34,053 nt of DNA from CAYMEV01 sp964431655 [NCBI: uncultured bacterium] (GTDB lineage: Bacteria; CAYMEV01): the NCBI GenBank assembly GCA_964431655.1, contig CAYSKJ010000015.1, forward strand, positions 1 to 34,053, given 5' to 3'. The first letter of the stretch is position 1. Each line of letters opens with the position of its first letter. Both the position numbers and the translations under genes were made by a program. Below, piece after piece: positions 7,294 through 15,806 of this stretch. The notes beneath the pieces were generated by a model. It was not told where the DNA came from, ran no database searches, and saw only the letters and a list, made by a program, of their open reading frames with translations.

Positions 7294-9324
7294 ATGACTT
7301 TAAAAAACACAAGGAATATAGGTATCCTTGCCCATATTGACGCAGGGAAGACAACCACCACCGAAAGGATACTTTATTATACGCATTATACCCACCGGAT
7401 AGGCGAAGTGGACGAAGGCCTTGCCACCATGGACTGGATGGACCTTGAGAAGGAAAAGGGCATAACCATAACAGCCGCAGCCATATCTTTCCAGTGGAAC
7501 GATGCTGAGGTTAATCTCATAGATACCCCCGGTCATGTTGATTTTACCATAGAGGTAGAGAGATCACTGAGGATACTGGATGGTGCTGTCATTATCTTTT
7601 CTGCCGTGGAGGGTGTAGAGACCCAGTCTGAGAAAGTGTGGAACCAGTCGGAAAAATACAGGGTTCCCAAGATTGCCTATATTAATAAGCTGGACAGGAC
7701 CGGGGCTGATTTTTACGATGTTCTGGACCAGCTGGCAAAAAGCTTCGGTGACAAGTTCGCCGTAATGCAGATACCCTTAATGGATAAATCAGGCGACCTA
7801 AAGGGCATTATAGACCTTGTCAGGATGAAAGCCGTCTGTTTTGACAGCAGGTCGCTGGGACTGGAATATGAGTATCAGGATATACCCGCAGATATTCTTG
7901 ATGATACCCATCATTACAGGGAGCTCCTTATAGAAAAAATATCAGAGCATGATGACAGAATAATGGAGCTCTACCTGGAGAACATAAGTATAACCGAAGA
8001 TGATATACTCAGGGCGGTAAGACCCTTATGCGTAAAAAATATCATATCTCCGGTATTCTGCGGTTCTTCTCTGAAGAACATAGGCATCCAGCCACTCATG
8101 GACGGTATCGTGAATTACCTTCCCAATCCGCTGGAAAGCTATATTCCTTCGGGTATAGACCCCGGGACCAAAGAAAAGGTCAGGCTCGAGCCTGATGAAA
8201 ACGGTTCTTTCTCCGGCGTAGTCTTCAAGATATCCATGGACAATACAGGAACACCCCTTTGCTTTCTCAGGATATATTCAGGGAAGCTCAGCGTAGGGGA
8301 TAAGGTATACAATCCCATTAAAAATACTACTGAGAGGGTAAGCAAGATATACAGAATCTACTCAAACAGGCACAAGGAGATCAATACCGCTGTTGCCGGC
8401 ATGATAGTGGGTATCAGAGGCCTGAAAAGCATATCGACCGGAGAGACTGTCTGTGCTGTGGACAAACAGGTACTCTATGACTCCATGCTTTTTCCCGACC
8501 CTGTTATATCCATAGCCATAGAACCCAGGTACAGCACTGATGTAAAGAAGTTTGAAGAACTGCTGGGGAATATCCAGGTGGAAGACCCCAGCCTCAAGGT
8601 CAGCATTTCAAAGGATACAGGCCAGACGCTTCTTTCAGGCATGGGAGAGCTTCATCTCGAGATCATAGCCTCCAGGCTGGAAAGGGAATTTAATCTGCCG
8701 GTGAAGATGGGCAAACCCCAGGTAGCCTACAAAGAGACCATTACCAGGGAGGTTGAAGCGCAGGGTGTTTTCAGCAAGATGATAGGGAAAGAGACCCACC
8801 ACTGCAGTATAATTTGTGTCCTTAAGCCTTTAGAAAGGGGCAGCGGCTTCCTTTACCGCAACGGTGCCGACGGCCTTGACCCTGTTATTGATGAGGAGAT
8901 AAGGCAGGGGATAATTCTCAATATACAATCGGGTATAGTAGGCGGCTACCCTGTCATTGACATCGGTTTTGACATAAGGAAAATAGAGTTTGAGGATGAA
9001 AAGATCTCCGAGATAGCATTAAGGGGGGCTATTGCCCAGCTGTGCCTCAACGGGCTCAGGGAAGCAGGGGCAGTTTTGCTGGAACCCGTAATGGATGTGG
9101 AGATAATGGTTCCCAAGGAGGATGTGGGTGATGTAGTAGGCTCCCTGTCCGCAAGGGGGGGTAAGGTACTTGCCATTGAGACCAGGGCAGGGATGGAGAT
9201 AATCCATTCAGAAGTGGCCCTGGCAGGTATGTTCGGCTATTCAACCATCATCCGCTCACTTACAAAGGGAAAGGGCACTTTCAGCATGACCCTCAAATAC
9301 TATGACAAGGTGAATAATAATTGA
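7294..9324 (+). CDS. Elongation factor G-like GTPase, divergent (EF-G2-type)
   Basis: Ribosomal translocase-family GTPase, 676 residues, slightly shorter than canonical EF-G. The G domain is intact: G1 AHIDAGKTT, G2 KGITIT, G3 DTPGH, G4 NKLD, G5 CGSS. Domains II to V follow, ending in a typical MFGYSTIIRSLTKGKGTFSM domain V. Domain IV is unusual. The conserved GGRGQYGHV stretch is replaced by MIGKETHHCSIIC, and the canonical SYHDVDSSE tip loop reads IEFEDEKISE, without the conserved His. Such changes are expected in specialised paralogues such as spirochaete/mitochondrial EF-G2, which act in ribosome recycling; assignment to that subgroup is inference. AAAGGGGG Shine-Dalgarno before the ATG. 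A canonical fusA is expected elsewhere. Followed by a strong terminator. Confidence 0.9.
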   Translation: MTLKNTRNIGILAHIDAGKTTTTERILYYTHYTHRIGEVDEGLATMDWMDLEKEKGITITAAAISFQWNDAEVNLIDTPGHVDFTIEVERSLRILDGAVIIFSAVEGVETQSEKVWNQSEKYRVPKIAYINKLDRTGADFYDVLDQLAKSFGDKFAVMQIPLMDKSGDLKGIIDLVRMKAVCFDSRSLGLEYEYQDIPADILDDTHHYRELLIEKISEHDDRIMELYLENISITEDDILRAVRPLCVKNIISPVFCGSSLKNIGIQPLMDGIVNYLPNPLESYIPSGIDPGTKEKVRLEPDENGSFSGVVFKISMDNTGTPLCFLRIYSGKLSVGDKVYNPIKNTTERVSKIYRIYSNRHKEINTAVAGMIVGIRGLKSISTGETVCAVDKQVLYDSMLFPDPVISIAIEPRYSTDVKKFEELLGNIQVEDPSLKVSISKDTGQTLLSGMGELHLEIIASRLEREFNLPVKMGKPQVAYKETITREVEAQGVFSKMIGKETHHCSIICVLKPLERGSGFLYRNGADGLDPVIDEEIRQGIILNIQSGIVGGYPVIDIGFDIRKIEFEDEKISEIALRGAIAQLCLNGLREAGAVLLEPVMDVEIMVPKEDVGDVVGSLSARGGKVLAIETRAGMEIIHSEVALAGMFGYSTIIRSLTKGKGTFSMTLKYYDKVNNN

Positions 9325-9326
9325 AA

Positions 9327-9358
9327 GCAGGGGATGAGCAGCTCATCCCCTGCTTTTT
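9327..9358. terminator. Terminator between EF-G-like gene and gcvPB
   Basis: A 12-bp perfect stem GCAGGGGATGAG / CTCATCCCCTGC with a 3-base loop, then TTTTT on the plus strand (9354-9358). It lies between convergent genes and has AT-rich sequence on its left, so it may also serve the gcv genes from the other side. Confidence 0.88.
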
Positions 9359-9374
9359 AATAGGCCTTTTATTT

Positions 9375-10856
9375 TTATAGATAATTCCAGGTAAGGACCG
9401 GGGTTTTGGCTGCCTGGACTTCATCCAGCCTTTTTGCCGGTGCATTCCTGGGGGCATCCTGAGCGGATTCCGGATTAATGTCTATTTCCTTTGCAATTTC
9501 AATCATGGCATTTATGAATCCGTCAAGCTCTTCCCTGCTCTCGGTTTCAGTAGGTTCTATCATAAGAGCGCCATGAACCACCAGGGGGAAGGATATTGTC
9601 GGGGGATGAAATCCCCGGTCTATAATCATCTTTGCTATGTCTGATACCCTGACGCCCTTGTCCTTCTGAAGTTTATGTGAAAATACGACCTCGTGGAGGG
9701 TATCCTGATCATAGGGCAGAAAATAGTAGTCCTGGAGCCTTTTCTTGATATAGTTTGCGTTCAGAGTTGCTATGCCCGATGCATTTTTCAGTCCCGTTTC
9801 CCCGAGCATTTTTATATAGACCAGGGCCCGGACAAGGACTGCGAAATTGCCGTAGAAAGCCCTTACCCTTCCTATGGAAGCAGGGTAGTTGTAATCCAGG
9901 TAGTATGCATCCCTTTCCCTGTCATAGCTGACATTGGGTACGGGCAGGAAGGGCCTGAGTCTCTCTGATACGCATACAGGGCCTGCTCCCGGGCCTCCTC
10001 CGCCATGGGGGGTTGAAAAGGTCTTGTGCAGGTTCAGGTGCACAACATCTGCTCCCATGTCAGAAAACCTCGCCCTGCCGAGCAGTGCATTCAGGTTGGC
10101 TCCGTCTATATAAAGCAGGGAATCGTTCTTGTGAAGCAAATCTGCTATCTTTTTAATATCCCTTTCGAATATTCCGAGGGTATTGGGATTGGTCACCATA
10201 AGGCCGGCAATATCATCTGAAAGGTATTTTTCTATGGTTTCTACATCCAGGTATCCTGACTTTGATGACTTAATCTCTTTTGCCCTGAATCCGGCCAGGT
10301 GAGCACTGCTGGGGTTGGTCCCGTGGGCTGTGTCCGGTATGAGAACCGTTTTTCTTTCCTCATTCTTTGATTCAAAGTACGCCTTTATAAGCTTCATGCC
10401 CACAAGTTCTCCGTGGGCTCCGGCATTAGGCATGAGGGAACAGTCTGCAAGCCCGGTGATATGCATCAGCGCACTGCGCAGTTCATACATCGCCTGAAGG
10501 GATCCCTGGGAAGACTCCGGACTGCTGTAGGGATGAAGTTTTGTGAATCCCTGAAGTCCGGCAATATCGCTGTTTATCTTTGGATTGTACTTCATGGTGC
10601 AGGAGCCCAGGGGGAATATACCGTCCTCTATGGAGTAATTATGCTTTGATAGCCTTGTGAAGTGCCTGACAACCTGTATCTCGCTTAATGAGGGTATTTT
10701 AGGCCTGTCTTTTCTAAGAAGATGCCCTGGGATTGATTTATCGTGGTCCAGGGGAACATCGAGCTGTTTAAGGGTAAAGCCCTTGCAACCGGCATTGTCC
10801 ATATCCTTCAGGAGAGGCTCATTAATTACAAAGCTTTTTTTTGTTCTGGTGTTCAT
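9375..10856 (-). CDS. gcvPB: Glycine dehydrogenase (decarboxylating) subunit 2
   Basis: PLP-dependent P protein, beta subunit: decarboxylates glycine and passes the aminomethyl group to lipoyl-GcvH. The 493-residue length is normal for the split P protein. The PLP lysine motif NLHKTFSTPHGGGGPG is present, with K278 as the expected Schiff-base lysine; GSCTMKYNPKIN and DTAHGTNPSSAH are also typical. The start at 10856 was chosen because it is preceded by AGGAGG at 7 bases and its ATG overlaps the gcvPA stop as ATGA, which indicates translational coupling. A longer reading to 10877 would start inside gcvPA without such support. It is the last gene of the gcv run, ending just before the terminator at 9327-9358. 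It needs GcvPA, GcvH and GcvT; no lipoamide dehydrogenase gene is in the window. Confidence 0.97.
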   Translation of the reverse strand: MNTRTKKSFVINEPLLKDMDNAGCKGFTLKQLDVPLDHDKSIPGHLLRKDRPKIPSLSEIQVVRHFTRLSKHNYSIEDGIFPLGSCTMKYNPKINSDIAGLQGFTKLHPYSSPESSQGSLQAMYELRSALMHITGLADCSLMPNAGAHGELVGMKLIKAYFESKNEERKTVLIPDTAHGTNPSSAHLAGFRAKEIKSSKSGYLDVETIEKYLSDDIAGLMVTNPNTLGIFERDIKKIADLLHKNDSLLYIDGANLNALLGRARFSDMGADVVHLNLHKTFSTPHGGGGPGAGPVCVSERLRPFLPVPNVSYDRERDAYYLDYNYPASIGRVRAFYGNFAVLVRALVYIKMLGETGLKNASGIATLNANYIKKRLQDYYFLPYDQDTLHEVVFSHKLQKDKGVRVSDIAKMIIDRGFHPPTISFPLVVHGALMIEPTETESREELDGFINAMIEIAKEIDINPESAQDAPRNAPAKRLDEVQAAKTPVLTWNYL

Positions 10857-12208
10857 TGAAGCACCTCCTTCAGGCATTCTGCATATCTTTCAATCTCCTG
10901 TGCCGTGTTATTCTCAGTAACTGCAACAAGTATCATATTTTTCTCGTTTTTGAAAAACTTTGACAGGGGTATGCCGGCATAGATAAATTTTTTCTCCATG
11001 GCTTTTATGACATCGGCAGCGTCAATTTTTTCAATGCTGTATACGAATTCATTGTATGTGGCTCCCTTATAAGGTATTTTGACCCCCGGTATGCCGGATA
11101 TCAGTTTTTTCAGGTAACCGGCCTTATGGCGGGACTGATGGGATACATCATAGAGACCGTTATTCCCCAGCATAGCCATATATATCAGGGCACTTAAAGC
11201 GCAAAGGGCCTGGTTTGTGCAGATATTGGACGTGGCATTCTCCCTTCTTATATGCTGTTCCCTGGTGGCAAGGGTAAGGACAAAACCCCTGTTTCCGTCA
11301 GCATCAGTGGTCGCTCCTACAAGTCTTCCAGGAAGGTCTCTTACATATTCAAGCCTGGTGGTCAGAAATCCCAGATAAGGCCCCCCGTAAGAAAGAGGCA
11401 GGCCCAGGGCCTGGGCTTCACCGGCTGTGATATCTATGCCGAAGGATCCCGGAGGTTCAAGAATACCCAGGGAGGTAATCTCGTTAATAATGCAGATGCT
11501 GTAGGTATTGGTCTTATCCTTGACATAGGATGCTATTTTTTGATGATCCTCGATTATGCCGTAAAAATTAGGGCTGGAATACACAACAGCAAAGACATGG
11601 TCCCAGTTGACCCCTTTCAGTGCTTCCTCCGCTATGCATCCTGATTCATCACAGTCCATAAAAGACATCTTGAGCCCCAGGTGATGGGTATAGGTCTTTA
11701 TGGTCTCAATATACTCAGGGTGCATGAGCCTTGAGATGAGGAACTCCGTTTTCTTGCCCCTGGCAAGCCTGTAGGCCATTAATATGGCTTCAGCCGCGCT
11801 GGAGGCACCGTCATAAAGGCTGGCATTGGATATATCCATTCCTGTCAGGTCTGCCATTAGGCTCTGGAACTCAAAAATGGTCTGAAGAGTTCCCTGGCTG
11901 ACCTCAGCCTGATAGGGAGTATAGGCTGTCTGGAATTCCGCCCTGGAGATCAGATGGTTTACGGCAGAGGGGCAGTAGTGATTATATGCCCCTGCGCCAA
12001 TGAACAATGAATTGCAGACATTATTTTTGAAGCTTAAACTGGAGAAATATGCTAGAAGCTCCTGTTCCGTTGCGCCCTCTTTGTCGAAGGCGGGATGCTG
12101 TCCTTTGATGTTTTCCGGAACGGATGAAAAGAGCTCGTCGATAGATTTCCTGCCGGTAATTTTCAGCAGTTCCTCAATGGTTTCCTTGGAATGAGTTGTA
12201 TAATCCAT
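10853..12208 (-). CDS. gcvPA: Glycine dehydrogenase (decarboxylating) subunit 1
   Basis: Alpha subunit of the split glycine decarboxylase, 451 residues, of normal length. It forms the alpha2beta2 P protein with GcvPB; the catalytic PLP lysine is on the partner. Typical family stretches are visible: an AYTPYQAEVSQGTLQTIFEFQ region, GMDISNASLYDGASSAAEA, and LSYGGPYLGFLTTR. It starts three bases after the gcvH stop and overlaps gcvPB by four bases, so the gcvH-gcvPA-gcvPB stretch is tightly coupled. Confidence 0.97.
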   Translation of the reverse strand: MDYTTHSKETIEELLKITGRKSIDELFSSVPENIKGQHPAFDKEGATEQELLAYFSSLSFKNNVCNSLFIGAGAYNHYCPSAVNHLISRAEFQTAYTPYQAEVSQGTLQTIFEFQSLMADLTGMDISNASLYDGASSAAEAILMAYRLARGKKTEFLISRLMHPEYIETIKTYTHHLGLKMSFMDCDESGCIAEEALKGVNWDHVFAVVYSSPNFYGIIEDHQKIASYVKDKTNTYSICIINEITSLGILEPPGSFGIDITAGEAQALGLPLSYGGPYLGFLTTRLEYVRDLPGRLVGATTDADGNRGFVLTLATREQHIRRENATSNICTNQALCALSALIYMAMLGNNGLYDVSHQSRHKAGYLKKLISGIPGVKIPYKGATYNEFVYSIEKIDAADVIKAMEKKFIYAGIPLSKFFKNEKNMILVAVTENNTAQEIERYAECLKEVLQ

Positions 12209-12211
12209 GGA

Positions 12212-12601
12212 TTAATCCGTTTCTTCTTTTACATAAGCCTCATATTCTTCATAGGACATGAGGTTATCAATCTCATCCGGGTCCGAAAGCTCCATTTTGT
12301 ATATCCATCCCTTTTCATAAGGGCTCTGGTTGATAAGCTCAGGGGAATCCTCCAGCTCGGTATTGAATTCTGTTATATTCCCGGTAAGGGGAGAGTTTAC
12401 ATCGTTAACATTCTTATGGGATTCGATGACTATGCCTGTCTTCTCGAACTGCTCAATCTCAGCAGCCTCATCGGGGAATTCAACAAGGGTAACCTCTTCA
12501 AGCTGTTCCTGTGCATAGTCAGTTATTCCAACTATGCACGACTTTCCGTCTATTTTCACCCATTCATGGGTCTCGGTGTATTTATATTCCTTCTTATTCA
12601 T
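12212..12601 (-). CDS. gcvH: Glycine cleavage system H protein
   Basis: Lipoyl carrier that shuttles the aminomethyl intermediate between P, T and L proteins. 129 residues, standard length. It starts with the usual YTETHEWV and has the lipoylation region GIVIESHKNVNDVNSPLTG, with K63 as the expected lipoyl-lysine; the more common wording around this Lys is ESVKA, so His replaces Val next to it. AGGAGG lies upstream of the ATG. A 79-bp AT-rich gap separates it from gcvT, the largest gap in the run, possibly with an internal promoter, though none is clear. Confidence 0.97.
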   Translation of the reverse strand: MNKKEYKYTETHEWVKIDGKSCIVGITDYAQEQLEEVTLVEFPDEAAEIEQFEKTGIVIESHKNVNDVNSPLTGNITEFNTELEDSPELINQSPYEKGWIYKMELSDPDEIDNLMSYEEYEAYVKEETD

Positions 12602-12680
12602 TGTGTGTACCTCCTGTTTTTAGGTTTAATCTAAAAGAATAAATAAATAAAAATATAATTAAATCAAGTTATTTTTTATT

Positions 12681-13766
12681 CTAATAATCCCTTTCAAAAA
12701 AGGTTTTGGTGACTATCTTTGCCTCCGCGAACTTGTTCCTGACTTGTACCTGAATCTCCCTGTCCAGGTTGTTAAGCTCCGGCAGTATATATCCCATGGC
12801 AATGCTCTTATTGGTATAGGGGCTTTTTGTTCCGCTTGTTATTATGCCGATTTCTTTTTCATCAGAGAAAATTTTATATCCCTGCCTGGGTATAGCCTTA
12901 TCCAGTACCTGTATGCCGGTGAGGATCCTCCGGGTCCCTTCCTTTGACTGGGCTTTAAGCAGGTCTTTTGCAATGAAATCGCCTTTCTTGAACTTGACTA
13001 TCCACGAGAGATCAGCCTCAATAGGGGTCGTGGTGTCATCAATATCATTGCCGTACAGCGGTAGCCCTGCCTCAAGCCTCAGGGAATCCCTGGCCCCGAG
13101 GCCGCAGGGGCATACGCTGTATTCCCTGCCCAGATCCAGCAGGGTATTCCATACTTTTACAGCAATTCCTGCGGGCATATAGATTTCAAAGCCGTCCTCT
13201 CCGGTATATCCAGTACGGGATATAATCATCTCAGAACCGTTTAAATGCCAGTAAAAGAATGTGAACATCTTCATTTCAGAAAGGTCTTTTTCTGTCATCT
13301 TTTCAATGATCTTTACTGCATGCCTCCCCTGCAGTGCCACCTGGGCATATTCATCGCTTTTGTTTTCAAGGACTGCATCATGCTTGAGACTGCTCTTAAG
13401 ATAGGCAAAGTCCTTTTCTATATTCAGAGCGTTAACTACAAGGAGGAATTTTTCCTCTTCTATTCTGTAAATAAGCAGATCATCAACAATAGTTCCTCCT
13501 GGAGTGAGAAGGTTGGTATAGTGTATCTTGCCGGGTACCAGTTTTTTGACATTATTCGGCGTATAGTAATCAAGGAATTCCTGGGCCTGGGGGCCGGACA
13601 CAAAGAATTCACCCATGTGGCTTACATCAAAAAGCCCTGCATTTGTCCTTACATTTACATGTTCCTCCACCATAGAGCTGTAAGATACAGGCATTAGCCA
13701 GTCTCCGAAATGGATTATCTTGGCTCCGAGGGAAACATGCTCATCATATAATGGCGTCTTTTTCAC
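12681..13766 (-). CDS. gcvT: Glycine cleavage system T protein (aminomethyltransferase)
   Basis: Transfers the methylene group from aminomethyl-lipoyl-GcvH to tetrahydrofolate and releases ammonia. 361 residues, normal length. Typical signatures are LFDVSHMGEF near the N-terminus, SRTGYTGEDGFEIY, GLGARDSLRLEAGLPLYGNDID, and the C-terminal TSGTKSPYTNKSIAMGYI. The start is GTG at 13766 with AAAAGGAG about 8 bases upstream. Only four bases separate it from the upstream lipoprotein stop codon, so the glycine genes appear to share a transcript with the lipoprotein and phosphoesterase genes. Confidence 0.97.
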   Translation of the reverse strand: MKKTPLYDEHVSLGAKIIHFGDWLMPVSYSSMVEEHVNVRTNAGLFDVSHMGEFFVSGPQAQEFLDYYTPNNVKKLVPGKIHYTNLLTPGGTIVDDLLIYRIEEEKFLLVVNALNIEKDFAYLKSSLKHDAVLENKSDEYAQVALQGRHAVKIIEKMTEKDLSEMKMFTFFYWHLNGSEMIISRTGYTGEDGFEIYMPAGIAVKVWNTLLDLGREYSVCPCGLGARDSLRLEAGLPLYGNDIDDTTTPIEADLSWIVKFKKGDFIAKDLLKAQSKEGTRRILTGIQVLDKAIPRQGYKIFSDEKEIGIITSGTKSPYTNKSIAMGYILPELNNLDREIQVQVRNKFAEAKIVTKTFFERDY

Positions 13767-13770
13767 TGCA

Positions 13771-14373
13771 TTACTCCTTTTGTTCTTCTACATCCTGTAT
13801 TTCAGGGTATTTTTTATCAATTATCCTAAGGTCGTCATCCAGCGTTATCATAACGCTGTCCCATTGATTTGCCTTTGTAAGGAAATGATACTCATGCACG
13901 GTATTTTCCTTTTCATCGGTTTTAGTGTCAATCTTATAGGGATTTCCTGCTATATTGTGCAGATCATGGTTGTTCATGCCGATAAGTATTTTGTCAAAGT
14001 CTTCCATGGTCAGGTCTTCGTAATCCCGGGCCCTGGTATAGAGTTTTTTTAGCTTTTCATTGTCCCTGTCCATTCTTCCTGCCTGCAGGTAAATGTCTGC
14101 AGCCTCCTTATACCTTCCCATATCTTCCCATTCCCCTGCTTTTTCCACAAGGTGATCTACCATGAGTTCCAGGGCTTCTTCATAGACAGGGTTTTCCCTG
14201 TCTATGGATTTCAGCAGGTTGCTGAGGTGGGAGACAAAGGCTTTTTCATCAACAGTCCTGACTTTTTTTATCTTCTCAAGTCTTTCCCGGTAATCCACCC
14301 TGCTTTTTCTGCACCCGGCAAAGCCAGTGAATACAAAAAAAATAACAAGCAATACTACCGCTGACTTTCTCAT
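13771..14373 (-). CDS. Predicted lipoprotein with TPR-like helices
   Basis: A 200-residue product with a clear lipoprotein signal: MRKSA, a hydrophobic core, and lipobox FAGC with Cys21 as the expected lipidated residue. The mature part is helical and TPR-like (AGEWEDMGRYKEAADIYLQAG). A C-terminal part (about residues 120-190) has an EDFDKILIGMNNHDLHNIAGNP segment loosely resembling the BamE/SmpA pattern of a helix then a Gly-rich turn before beta strands; this resemblance is weak. Shine-Dalgarno GAGGAGG precedes the ATG. It lies 20 bp after the phosphoesterase gene and 4 bp before gcvT. A role in glycine metabolism is not supported by the sequence; co-transcription is. Confidence 0.8.
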   Translation of the reverse strand: MRKSAVVLLVIFFVFTGFAGCRKSRVDYRERLEKIKKVRTVDEKAFVSHLSNLLKSIDRENPVYEEALELMVDHLVEKAGEWEDMGRYKEAADIYLQAGRMDRDNEKLKKLYTRARDYEDLTMEDFDKILIGMNNHDLHNIAGNPYKIDTKTDEKENTVHEYHFLTKANQWDSVMITLDDDLRIIDKKYPEIQDVEEQKE

Positions 14374-14393
14374 ATCTGGTTGTCCTCCTCTGT

Positions 14394-15686
14394 TTATATC
14401 TTGACCTTTGAAAAAATTATCCAGTGGGGGTCTTTTACACTGAAACCCTCAGGAATTTCCATACCTGTTCTGGAGGCAAAGAAGGCATTGTCAAAGGTGT
14501 GCATTCCCCTGAGTCTGGGTTCCATGAATACTTCCCTGCTCCTTAGACTGCCCTTAGGGTCAAAGCCGTGGTCCGGAATCAGGAGCAGGTCAGCCCCTGA
14601 AACTGCCAGGGGACCCTGGTATATTTCCTCTCTCCTGAAAACATGCTTAAAGACCTTCTTTCCCTCATATTCCAGGTCTGAGAATACCCCGGACAGGTAT
14701 CCGGTTATCTTTTCCCTGTCCGCCCTTAAACTGCCCTTTGAGAACCTTTCATCATTGATATAAATCCTGGCCGGGTCCAGGGAAAAGGCTTTTGAATTTT
14801 CCGGATCAATATCTGTAATGGATTTTCCCGCAGGGTTTTTAAGCTTGAGCAGTCCCTCATTTATCAGTATATTGTTTATCAGGACCTCTTTTTTAACCGG
14901 CGCAAATCCATGATCGCTCATCAGGTAAAAATTATCCTGGCCTGAAAGCTCGGCAAGTTCCCCGACCATCTCGTCAATCATGCGGTATATCTGCCTGAAG
15001 TCACTGCTCCATTTGTCCTCCTTTTCAAAGGAATCAAAGAAATAATGATGCAGCCTGTCAGTCTCTGTAATAACTGCGATAAACAGGTCCCAGTCGCTCT
15101 TCTTAAAAAGATGCCTGATGGCTGCGATCCTGCTGGAAAGTACAAGGAAGATATCTTCCATTATCATTTCACGTTTTTTCTCATCATCTTGTTCATCGCT
15201 TATATCTATGTCAATCCGGTAGTTTAATTTTTCAAGGACAGGCATCAGATCGGGCGGGTGAACGCTCTTTTTCCAGTCCACCGATATAAATCCGCTTATT
15301 ATGGAACCATTGAAAGGCCTTACGGGGTATGTATGGGGTATATTGATCACGGTAGATTTTTTATTGTAATCGGCCAGCTTTTCCCAAAGGGTCTGTTTTT
15401 TCAGGGAAAGGAAATTAGGAAAGAACAGGTTATAGTCCCTGTCCATGTCAACAAATCCGAATATTCCGTGATGAGAAGGGTCATATCCAGTATTGAACGA
15501 GCTCCATGCAACGGAGCTTACATCAGGGACGGATGATTTCATTTTTGTCAGCATGCCGGCAGAGGACAGGGCCTTTATATTTTTTAAGATGCCTTCTTCG
15601 CTGTATTTTTTTATCAGCTCCCAGGGCACTCCGTCCATGCCAATAAAAACGGCTTTGTTCTCCTTCCTGGTTTTTCCGAAAATCAT
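14394..15686 (-). CDS. AlkP-superfamily phosphodiesterase/pyrophosphatase-like protein
   Basis: A 430-residue metal-dependent phosphoesterase of the type I phosphodiesterase/nucleotide pyrophosphatase group. Metal and catalytic motifs in order: D18 in FIGMDGVPWE; a probable Ser nucleophile at S57 (nine residues before the T of SSVAWSSFNTG, the position of the nucleophilic Thr in NPP enzymes); TETDRLHHYFF with Asp/His ligands; MSDHGF; and a late RGMHTFDN His. It has no signal peptide or membrane segment, so it is probably cytoplasmic. The substrate is unknown; some relatives act on nucleotides or lipid head groups. GGCGGTG lies before the ATG. First gene of the minus-strand run that leads into gcvT. 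Its distant paralogue at 31199 is membrane-anchored. Confidence 0.87.
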   Translation of the reverse strand: MIFGKTRKENKAVFIGMDGVPWELIKKYSEEGILKNIKALSSAGMLTKMKSSVPDVSSVAWSSFNTGYDPSHHGIFGFVDMDRDYNLFFPNFLSLKKQTLWEKLADYNKKSTVINIPHTYPVRPFNGSIISGFISVDWKKSVHPPDLMPVLEKLNYRIDIDISDEQDDEKKREMIMEDIFLVLSSRIAAIRHLFKKSDWDLFIAVITETDRLHHYFFDSFEKEDKWSSDFRQIYRMIDEMVGELAELSGQDNFYLMSDHGFAPVKKEVLINNILINEGLLKLKNPAGKSITDIDPENSKAFSLDPARIYINDERFSKGSLRADREKITGYLSGVFSDLEYEGKKVFKHVFRREEIYQGPLAVSGADLLLIPDHGFDPKGSLRSREVFMEPRLRGMHTFDNAFFASRTGMEIPEGFSVKDPHWIIFSKVKI

Positions 15687-15716
15687 AAAAGCACCGCCAG
15701 TTTATGAAAGGAAATA

Positions 15717-15746
15717 ATAATAGACATATAAAATAAATATTTACAA
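15717..15746 (-). promoter_or_regulatory. Candidate promoter for the phosphoesterase-gcv run
   Basis: Read on the minus strand: TTGTAA (15746-15741), 18 bp, TATTAT (15722-15717), about 30 bp before the start codon. The AT-rich context makes chance matches likely. No glycine-riboswitch-like structure was seen in the 120 bp between this gene and the pseudouridine synthase gene. Confidence 0.33.
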
Positions 15747-15806
15747 TGAGGAAAATGTAAAGAATTAATTTAATTATTACCGCCATATCTGCTATATTGT
15801 ATTTTC

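Noticed and set aside
12602-12680. Glycine riboswitch or terminator between gcvT and gcvH
   Set aside because: The gap is AT-rich with only a weak TTTAG/CTAAA stem; there is no tandem aptamer-like structure here or upstream of the run at 15687-15806.
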